Shown here in pieces: positions 13,326 through 18,913 of a stretch of DNA of 18,913 nt. Under the pieces are notes generated by a model. That model did no database searches, had not been told where the DNA came from, and saw only the letters and a program-made list of their open reading frames with translations. Made by a program: the position numbers and the translations under genes. Source of the DNA: Bacillota bacterium. Lineage in GTDB: Bacteria > Bacillota > Clostridia > Clostridiales > Clostridiaceae. The stretch covers positions 1 through 18,913 of the forward strand of contig JAEXZL010000131.1 in the NCBI GenBank assembly GCA_023451395.1. Direction: 5' to 3'. Position 1 is the stretch's first letter, and every line of letters starts with the position of its first letter.

Positions 13326-14525
13326 TTACTCTAAATATTCACCTTCCATAAGATAACGATAAAGTGCAGGATATACTCCTAATGAAGACATAAGATTATG
13401 ATATTCCTCCATTATTTCAGGATTTTTTCCTCCTTTTTTTATAGCTCTTATCATGAGATTCTTAGGAGTTTCTAAGGGAGATATATATTCAACTAATGAA
13501 ACTTCATAGCCTTTAGCCTCTAGAAGCATGGAACGCATTCCTTCTGTTAAAACATCTGCCATCCTTGTCTTTAATATTCCGTGTTTAAGTATACTTTTAA
13601 AGGGAGGATAGCTATATTGGTTTAAAAGCTCTCTATGGCAGCAGGGAACGGCTATTATAACCTCAGAATCCATTTTTATACCTGCAGCTAGAGCCATATC
13701 TGTAGCAGTATCACAGGCATGGAGGGATATGATTACATGAATCTTTTTCTTTGGGGTGTAGCTGTTTATATCTAAGGCATGGAACTCCATATTTCTATAA
13801 CCTAGGTTCTCTGCCATTTTTTTAGAGGAGCTAATAACCTGTTCTGAAATATCTATACCAATAAAGTGGCACTTAAGCTTTTTCACCTCTGTGAGATAGT
13901 AGTTTAAGACAAAGGTTAGATAGGACTTGCCACAGCCGCAGTCTAGTATATTGATAACCTGATTTCTAGGAAGAGTATCAATAATTCCTTCTAAAAGCTC
14001 TACATAATGATCGATTTGGTTATATTTTCTGATACGGTTGTTTTTAATCTTTCCTTCCTTGGACATGATGCCCATTTCCTTTAAAAGAGCATCAGCCTTT
14101 CCCACTTTTATGTAGTAATCTCTGTTTAATAAGGTAGAGGTTTCGCTTATATGATTCAAGGCACCTGCAGTAGATTTTGCAGGATTAGCTTCTTCTTTTA
14201 CCTCTGTAGTAGTCATCTTAACATTTTTATTATCTGCGGAGATAAGTATATTGCTGCCTCTTTCGCAGTAGAGAATGGTTAAGGCTTCATAGTTTTCTAC
14301 TTCCTTAAGGATTTTATCAAAGACCTTTTCAATAGGAAGAAGCTCTGTTTTACCATTAAAGTTATACTTTATTTGTCCTTCTTCATAAGTACCCTGACCT
14401 TTAAAATCTTTAAGGCCTGAGGAATATGTTACAAGTATATTATTAAATATTGATTTGTTTTCTTTAAATCTGTTTTCAAGGCCTAGGAGAAATAAATTTA
14501 CCTTAGCAGTGCTTTGTTTATTCAT
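13326..14525 (-). CDS. SAM-dependent methyltransferase, Methyltransf_32-like
   Basis: This 399-residue cytoplasmic protein has a class I methyltransferase domain in its second half. Motif I is ILDCGCGKSYLTF (193-205) and the ribose-binding acid is in FIGIDIS (221-227). SLHACDTATDMAL (267-279) and IAVPCCHREL (291-300) are the distinctive blocks of the Methyltransf_32 group, which also includes GSTCD-like and Trm13-like enzymes; a tRNA or other RNA substrate is therefore plausible but unproven. Residues 1-110 form a separate domain, with strands such as ILVTYSSGLKDF, that I do not recognise. The ATG at 14523-14525 follows GGAAGGTGA at a good distance; a GTG three codons earlier overlaps that site. 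It is divergent from the MFS gene. Confidence 0.86.
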   Translation of the reverse strand: MNKQSTAKVNLFLLGLENRFKENKSIFNNILVTYSSGLKDFKGQGTYEEGQIKYNFNGKTELLPIEKVFDKILKEVENYEALTILYCERGSNILISADNKNVKMTTTEVKEEANPAKSTAGALNHISETSTLLNRDYYIKVGKADALLKEMGIMSKEGKIKNNRIRKYNQIDHYVELLEGIIDTLPRNQVINILDCGCGKSYLTFVLNYYLTEVKKLKCHFIGIDISEQVISSSKKMAENLGYRNMEFHALDINSYTPKKKIHVIISLHACDTATDMALAAGIKMDSEVIIAVPCCHRELLNQYSYPPFKSILKHGILKTRMADVLTEGMRSMLLEAKGYEVSLVEYISPLETPKNLMIRAIKKGGKNPEIMEEYHNLMSSLGVYPALYRYLMEGEYLE

Positions 14526-14560
14526 ATAAATCACCTTCCATATAGGTAGTTAATAAATCC

Positions 14561-14589
14561 ATATAAACATATTAAGTTTAAAATATCAA
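14561..14589 (-). promoter_or_regulatory. Candidate promoter of the methyltransferase gene
   Basis: On the minus strand TTGATA (14589-14584), a 17-base spacer and TTATAT (14566-14561) lie about 36 bases upstream of the start codon. The -35 is good and the -10 is moderate. Confidence 0.4.
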
Positions 14590-14612
14590 TATGTTAAAAG
14601 CAGAATTTGAGA

Positions 14613-14618
14613 TATAAT
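14613..14618 (+). promoter_or_regulatory. -10 element of the MFS/acetyltransferase operon
   Basis: A perfect TATAAT (14613-14618) lies 46 bases before the MFS start codon. The sequence at the -35 position is poor, so activation by a regulator is possible. Confidence 0.4.
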
Positions 14619-14664
14619 AATTTAAGGAGATAGATGTTAATTTAAATGCAAGGGGAGATTATAG

Positions 14665-15840
14665 ATGGTGAAAAAAATAAAAACACTCTTTCCAGGAGCA
14701 TTAATGATGCTCTTTATTGTTATGATAATGGCTGCAGTTACTGAAAACACCAAAGGACTCTTTGTACCAGGCTTTAAGACCCTTTTTTCAATTGGAGATA
14801 AGGAAATATCCTATATGATTATAGGTACTTCAGCTACATATATGATAGCTAACTTTACCGGTGGCTATTTGTGTGAAAAAATTGGACAAAAGTTAGTATT
14901 GATCTTAGGAGTTATAATTCTTATTACCACATCTATAATGATGTCACTAAGCCAGAGCTTTTTAGCCCTTGCCTTTTGGATAGCTATAAATAGTGCAGGA
15001 CTAGGTTTTACTGCAATAGCAAGCAATACTCTGCTGCCTGTTATAGTTTTAAGTTTGCAGAATTTAGTTATGAATCTTCTTCATTTCTTCTACGGCCTTG
15101 GCTCGACACTAGGGCAGAGAAGCTTTGGGTTTTTATTGGACACGGGTGTAAGCTGGAGAACCTTATATTTAAGCATTGCTATTATTTTTGTCATAGTATT
15201 AGTAATTCTCTTATTTATCCCCTTTCCTAAAACTTCAGAGAAAGTAGAGGAGGAGAAGCTTTCCTTAAAGGATATACTTACAAATAAGCTAGTAATTTTT
15301 TATATGATAGCCCTTGGAACTTATGTTTTTGCAGAAATGGGCACTGCTAACTGGCTAGTAAACTATATGACCACCTCCTATGGTTTCACTGAAAATTCAG
15401 CCTCTGTGTATTTATCTACCTTTTATTTGCTTTTTGCATTAGGAAGGCTCTTAGGAGGTTTTGTGGTTGAAAAATTTGGAAGTTTTAATGTTATTATTAT
15501 CTCCTTAACCACGGCATTGGTTCTTTATACCTCAGGAATTCTTATAGGAGAATCAGCACTGATGCTAATTGCTATATCTGGATTATTTTTTGCTATTACC
15601 TTCCCTACTATTGTAGCTAGTGTAAGAAGCGTATTTCCTGTGAGCAGCTCATATATTACAGGGATATTGGTAACCTCAGCATCCTTTCAGGGAATGATAT
15701 TAAACCTCATTATGGGGGCAGGTAATGATTATTTTGGAGCAGATAAGGCAATCTTTATAATACCTGCATGCTTAGTAGTATCAATTATCTTTAACTTTAT
15801 TATTTATAGAAAAACAAAGGATGTATTAGCTAGGACTTAA
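14665..15840 (+). CDS. Major facilitator superfamily transporter, fucose-permease-like
   Basis: This 391-residue membrane protein has about 12 hydrophobic segments and the MFS layout: an N-terminal bundle, a charged central loop (KTSEKVEEEKLSLKDIL, around 190-206) and a C-terminal bundle. GGYLCEKIGQK in the loop after helix 2 is the MFS signature-loop variant. NLLHFFYGLGSTLG and SWRTLYL are typical of the FucP/YbjJ-type branch of sugar and metabolite permeases. The later loop, GRLLGGFVVEKFG, is the equivalent repeat in the second half. The substrate is unknown. AAGGGGAG precedes the ATG. The downstream acetyltransferase gene starts 16 bases after the stop, so the two are probably co-transcribed. 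Confidence 0.9.
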   Translation: MVKKIKTLFPGALMMLFIVMIMAAVTENTKGLFVPGFKTLFSIGDKEISYMIIGTSATYMIANFTGGYLCEKIGQKLVLILGVIILITTSIMMSLSQSFLALAFWIAINSAGLGFTAIASNTLLPVIVLSLQNLVMNLLHFFYGLGSTLGQRSFGFLLDTGVSWRTLYLSIAIIFVIVLVILLFIPFPKTSEKVEEEKLSLKDILTNKLVIFYMIALGTYVFAEMGTANWLVNYMTTSYGFTENSASVYLSTFYLLFALGRLLGGFVVEKFGSFNVIIISLTTALVLYTSGILIGESALMLIAISGLFFAITFPTIVASVRSVFPVSSSYITGILVTSASFQGMILNLIMGAGNDYFGADKAIFIIPACLVVSIIFNFIIYRKTKDVLART

Positions 15841-15856
15841 AGGGGAGTGCCATAAA

Positions 15857-16804
15857 ATGAAGGAACAGGACAAGGTAACTATTCAGGGAGTAAAGGGCAG
15901 CGGCAAGGAGTATATAATAAAAAATCATAATGGAATCAATATAGGTCATTTTACTGTGTTTGATTATGATGTTCAAAATAAAAGGGCATCTATAAGAATT
16001 AGTTATTATAACCGTGAGGCAGGTCTTTTAGAAGCATCCTTAAGACAGATTATATTTACAATATTTAAGGATAAGACTATTAATAAAATAAACATATACT
16101 CCGGAGAAGAAACAGATATTGCTGCCTTTACCGCCTGCGGCTTAGAGCTTCAGGGGATATTAGAGGATAATATTTATAATAAAGGAAGCTATGAAAATGA
16201 GCTGATTTTTGGAATAGATATAGCAAAATATAATTCTTTTGGAATTAAAAATAACCTTTCCATGAAGGATGAGGAAGGCAATTATGAAGATATAATTTAT
16301 CTTAAGTTCCTTACACCGGAAAATGCCCAGGAGCTTCTTGAATATTATACGAAAAATAAGGAGCATCTTTCTGCTTTTGAGCCTAAAAGAGATAGGAGCT
16401 TCTATACGCTTGAAACTCAAAGGCAGCTTCTTAGTGAGGATTATTGGAGTTATTTAAATGGAATAAATGCAGGTTTTGGTATCTTTTTAAACAATGAACT
16501 AATTGGAAAAATAAAGCTGTCTAACATTGTATATGGATCCTTCAAAAGTGGAATAATAGGCTATTCTATAGCCTCAGATAAACAAGGCAGGGGTTATGCC
16601 ACTAGGGCTTTGAAGCTTTTATGTGATTATGCCTTTAATGAGATGGAGCTTCATCGCTTAGAAGCCTCTACCCTCATAGATAACTATAAATCTCAGGGAG
16701 TTTTAAAAAACTGTGGCTTCAAGGAACTTGGCCGTAATGAAAAGTATCTCTGCATTAATGGAAAATGGCAGGATCATATTACCTTTTATAAGATTAATGA
16801 ATAA
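15857..16804 (+). CDS. Tandem GNAT acetyltransferase, RimJ/RimL-like C-terminal domain
   Basis: This 315-residue protein has two GNAT-like halves. The C-terminal domain (about 146-315) is complete and of the RimJ/RimL type: GFGIFLNNELIGKIKL (206-221), YSIASDKQGRGYATRALKLL (236-255) with the acetyl-CoA loop Q243-G-R-G-Y-A248, LHRLEAST (265-272) and VLKNCGFKELG (282-292). The N-terminal part (about 15-120) also looks like a degenerate GNAT fold: HNGINIGHFTVFDY, then AFTACGLELQGILEDNIY (90-107) mirrors the C-terminal NCGFKELGRNEKYL block, but it lacks a recognisable acetyl-CoA loop. The substrate could be a protein N-terminus, an antibiotic or a metabolite. AGGGGAG precedes the ATG, and the MFS partner is immediately upstream. 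Confidence 0.86.
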   Translation: MKEQDKVTIQGVKGSGKEYIIKNHNGINIGHFTVFDYDVQNKRASIRISYYNREAGLLEASLRQIIFTIFKDKTINKINIYSGEETDIAAFTACGLELQGILEDNIYNKGSYENELIFGIDIAKYNSFGIKNNLSMKDEEGNYEDIIYLKFLTPENAQELLEYYTKNKEHLSAFEPKRDRSFYTLETQRQLLSEDYWSYLNGINAGFGIFLNNELIGKIKLSNIVYGSFKSGIIGYSIASDKQGRGYATRALKLLCDYAFNEMELHRLEASTLIDNYKSQGVLKNCGFKELGRNEKYLCINGKWQDHITFYKINE

Positions 16805-16813
16805 TAAAAAAAT

Positions 16814-16853
16814 AAAGATAGTCCACCTTTATTAATGAAAGGGGACTATCTTT
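16814..16853. terminator. Bidirectional terminator between acetyltransferase and aroE-aroK genes
   Basis: AAAGATAGTCC (16814-16824) pairs with GGACTATCTTT (16843-16853). After one bulged A, CCTTT (16826-16830) pairs with AAAGG (16838-16842). T runs follow on both strands, between convergent genes. Confidence 0.9.
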
Positions 16854-16871
16854 TATAATAATACTTAATAT

Positions 16872-18107
16872 CTAAGAAAACTCCATCATAAAGTCTTCTA
16901 TTATACTGCTAGAAGCCTCATCAATAGTAGCTAAATTAGGAATTCTTTTATGGCAAAAGGATAGGTATAGGGGAAGGCGATGCTTATACATAGTCTTTAA
17001 AGCATCAAGTCCTGTGGATAAAGGACGTCCTTCTCTAGAGAGCTTTTCAATGTCTCTTTCTAAAAAATATATCCTGCCATTTTGAGCTAAAGGGCCATAG
17101 TTTTCCTTAAAAAGTACTACACCTCCGCCAGTGGAGATTATTTTACCTCCTTCTTTTCCTGCCATAAATACAGCTTTTCTCTCAAGATTTCTAAAATAAG
17201 CTTCACCTTTTTTTTGAAAAATTTCCGGTATAGTAGCTTCTTCCATCTCTTCAATAAGCTTATCTGTCTCAATAAGCTCTCGGCCTAATCTCTTTGATAA
17301 TTCATAACCTATTGAGCTTTTCCCACTGCCTGGCATTCCTATTAAAACTATATTTTCTTTATCCTGAGTGAGCTTTTGTATTACCTTTTCAGTTTTACTT
17401 TCTGGAATGGTGCTGTCGCTGAAAAGCTCTGCTGCACTACGAGCCTGAGCAACCAGCATTGGCAGCCCTCCGGAGCATTTTATTCCTAGGGCTTTAGCCT
17501 CTAAAATAAGCTGTGAGGAAAGAGGGTTATATATTACATCTAAAACTCCATAACAGTTTTTAAAGTGAGAAAGGTCTATGAGAGACTCACCGTTATTAGG
17601 ATACATGCCAACAGGAGTAGTATTTATTATTATATTGCTGTCATAATGTGCCTCCAACTGGTCATAGCTTATAGGTCCCTTTCTTGATACTACAATAATC
17701 TCTCGGGCAGCTAAATCCTCGGCTACCGTTCTTGCAGTAAGGGAGGTCCCTCCGCTTCCTAAAATTAAAACTTTAGCATTTTTAAAATCTATAGAAGCTC
17801 TATTAACCATGTAGAGAAAACCGTCATAATCGGTGTTATGGCCTAACAAACTCCTATTGTCTCCATATACTAATGTATTGACGCTACCTATTCTTTTCGC
17901 TGCAGAGGTTAGCTTATTACAGTATTTAATAACATCTTTTTTATAAGGTATGGTTACATTAAAGCCGCCAATATCTCTTTTTCTTAATAATTCCTCAAGT
18001 CCCTCTGGCTGCACCTCATAATAGTCATATTGATAGTCTGAAAGCTCACCATGTATCTGCTTTGAAAAGCTATGGCCAAGAGTTTTTCCTATTAATCCAT
18101 ATTTCAT
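16872..18107 (-). CDS. aroE/aroK: Fused shikimate dehydrogenase-shikimate kinase (AroE-AroK)
   Basis: This 411-residue protein joins two consecutive enzymes of the shikimate pathway. Residues 1-229 are AroE, which reduces 3-dehydroshikimate with NADPH: LIGKTLGHSFSKQIH (5-19), catalytic K56 in FNVTIPYK, D93 in GHNTDYDG, the nucleotide loop GSGGTS (117-122) and the late block GLPMLVAQARSAAELF. Residues about 251-411 are AroK, which phosphorylates shikimate: Walker A GMPGSGKS (257-264), TD (281-282), FRNLE (305-309), GGG (327-329) and lid EGRPL (359-363). The AroE part ends right after its last helix, shorter than free-standing AroE, and about 20 residues link it to AroK. I chose ATG 18105-18107; AAGGA sits 9 bases upstream, whereas the TTG at 18114-18116 abuts that site. 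It follows pheA by 15 bases. Confidence 0.95.
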   Translation of the reverse strand: MKYGLIGKTLGHSFSKQIHGELSDYQYDYYEVQPEGLEELLRKRDIGGFNVTIPYKKDVIKYCNKLTSAAKRIGSVNTLVYGDNRSLLGHNTDYDGFLYMVNRASIDFKNAKVLILGSGGTSLTARTVAEDLAAREIIVVSRKGPISYDQLEAHYDSNIIINTTPVGMYPNNGESLIDLSHFKNCYGVLDVIYNPLSSQLILEAKALGIKCSGGLPMLVAQARSAAELFSDSTIPESKTEKVIQKLTQDKENIVLIGMPGSGKSSIGYELSKRLGRELIETDKLIEEMEEATIPEIFQKKGEAYFRNLERKAVFMAGKEGGKIISTGGGVVLFKENYGPLAQNGRIYFLERDIEKLSREGRPLSTGLDALKTMYKHRLPLYLSFCHKRIPNLATIDEASSSIIEDFMMEFS

Positions 18108-18122
18108 GATTCTCAATCCTTT

Positions 18123-18913
18123 TTAAATTTCTAAATAGCTTCCTAAAAATAAGAAAAGCTCATTGCTTTGGGATAATTCTCCTAGAAGCTTAGTAATCTC
18201 AGGTATAAGCACTGAGGCTTCAAAATCAAAATAAAACATAAATTCAAAATCACTGCCTGGTATTGGTCTGCTTTCAAGCTTTGTAAGATTAAGTCCCAGA
18301 GCTGAAAATTTTGATATGACTTCATAAAGAGCTCCAGGTTTATGAGGTACGGAAAGCATGAGGCTTATCCTGTTAGAGCCGGGGTATATAGCAAGCTCCT
18401 TAGAAATGCAAATAAAACGAGTGTAGTTATTATCTGTGTTTTGAATATTGTGCTCAAGTATTTTTAGTCCATAGAGTTCTGCACAGTTTGCAGAGGATAT
18501 AGCAGCAATATCCTCTCTAGGGGAATCCGCTACAAGCTTAGCAGCATAGGCTGTGTTTTCGCAGATATTTACCTTAATATGAGGATTTTCCTTTAAAAAG
18601 CAGCTGCACTGCCCTATAGCCTGCTCATGGGAATAAATTTCATTAATCCTTGAAAGTTCTGTGGTGTTTTTTGCCATAAGCTTATGGTTTATTCTGAGCT
18701 TTATGCTTCTTACAATGTGAAAGTTATAATGCCTCATAAGGTCATAAACCTCATTCACTGAGCCATAGGAGCTGTTTTCTATGGGAAGTACCCCAAAGGT
18801 GCATAGGTTATTTTCCACAGCATTAAATACCCCTTCAAAATTCTTGAAGTACATTATTTTGGGGCAGGAAAAGAGCTTATCTGCAGCCAGCTGTGAATAG
18901 GCACCTTCTACAC
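18123..18913 (-). CDS. pheA: Prephenate dehydratase with ACT domain, 5' end outside window
   Basis: The frame is open to the window edge, so the N-terminus is missing; 262 residues are visible. The first visible residues, VEGAYSQLAADKLF, are the start of the dehydratase domain, which turns prephenate into phenylpyruvate for phenylalanine. LPIENSSYGSVNEVYDL and the catalytic Thr-Arg-Phe in NNYTRFICIS are present. The C-terminal ACT domain holds the phenylalanine-binding motifs PGALYEV and LESRPIPG, so feedback inhibition by phenylalanine is expected. An in-frame ATG at 18852-18854 is internal, because conserved sequence continues before it. Whether a chorismate mutase domain (P-protein) precedes it cannot be seen. 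It is co-transcribed with the downstream aroE-aroK gene. Confidence 0.95.
   Translation of the reverse strand, partial: VEGAYSQLAADKLFSCPKIMYFKNFEGVFNAVENNLCTFGVLPIENSSYGSVNEVYDLMRHYNFHIVRSIKLRINHKLMAKNTTELSRINEIYSHEQAIGQCSCFLKENPHIKVNICENTAYAAKLVADSPREDIAAISSANCAELYGLKILEHNIQNTDNNYTRFICISKELAIYPGSNRISLMLSVPHKPGALYEVISKFSALGLNLTKLESRPIPGSDFEFMFYFDFEASVLIPEITKLLGELSQSNELFLFLGSYLEI

Noticed and set aside
12401..13375. 15-base exact match AAAGTGCAGGATATA at 12401 and 13361
   Set aside because: The second copy lies inside the conserved C-terminal coding part of the methyltransferase. One such match in 19 kb of AT-rich DNA is not surprising.
18852..18854. ATG as the start of pheA
   Set aside because: The conserved dehydratase sequence VEGAYSQLAADKLF continues upstream in frame to the window edge, so the gene is partial rather than starting here.

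Overview
The window is low-GC, AT-rich DNA with strong AAGGAGG-type ribosome binding sites, short intergenic gaps and U-tailed hairpin terminators. Together with the gene content (DUF1576, clostridial-type serine operon, M32 carboxypeptidase, bPH-domain protein, fused AroE-AroK), this points to a chromosomal segment of a Clostridium-like Firmicute. There is no phage, insertion sequence, CRISPR array, rRNA or tRNA that I can see; it reads as core and housekeeping chromosome with a few poorly characterised genes.

Layout. Bases 35-1631 (minus) hold a two-gene unit: a duplicated DUF1576 membrane protein and an overlapping 119-residue soluble protein. Bases 1808-4198 (plus) hold a TIM-barrel protein, a 53-residue cysteine-rich protein and an M32 metallocarboxypeptidase, closed by a long hairpin terminator. 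A second small cysteine-rich gene (4351-4530) is followed by a structured, U-tailed RNA element (4571-4655) and a roughly 500-base, very AT-rich region with repeated ATGAAATATTT words. Bases 5169-8475 (plus) form a serine operon: class V aminotransferase, SerA without an ACT domain, and a DUF1015 protein. Convergent to it is mtnN (minus), which is divergent from tcdA (plus). A small membrane-anchored PH-domain protein follows (10438-10836).

Bases 10952-14525 (minus) carry a MATE exporter, a DUF4230 protein and a Methyltransf_32-type methyltransferase. Divergent from them is an MFS transporter-acetyltransferase pair (14665-16804). The right edge (minus) is aromatic amino-acid biosynthesis: pheA, cut by the window edge, followed by a fused aroE-aroK.

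How the genes work together. SerA oxidises 3-phosphoglycerate and the aminotransferase most likely makes phosphoserine. The DUF1015 protein occupies the place where a phosphoserine phosphatase would be expected, and its DGHHR signature resembles that of ParB/Srx-fold serine kinases; this is the most interesting functional hypothesis here. PheA and AroE-AroK serve the shikimate/phenylalanine route. MtnN recycles the S-adenosylmethionine by-products made by methyltransferases such as the one encoded at 13326-14525. Several start codons were moved inward from the longest open frame, on ribosome-binding-site evidence stated in each entry.
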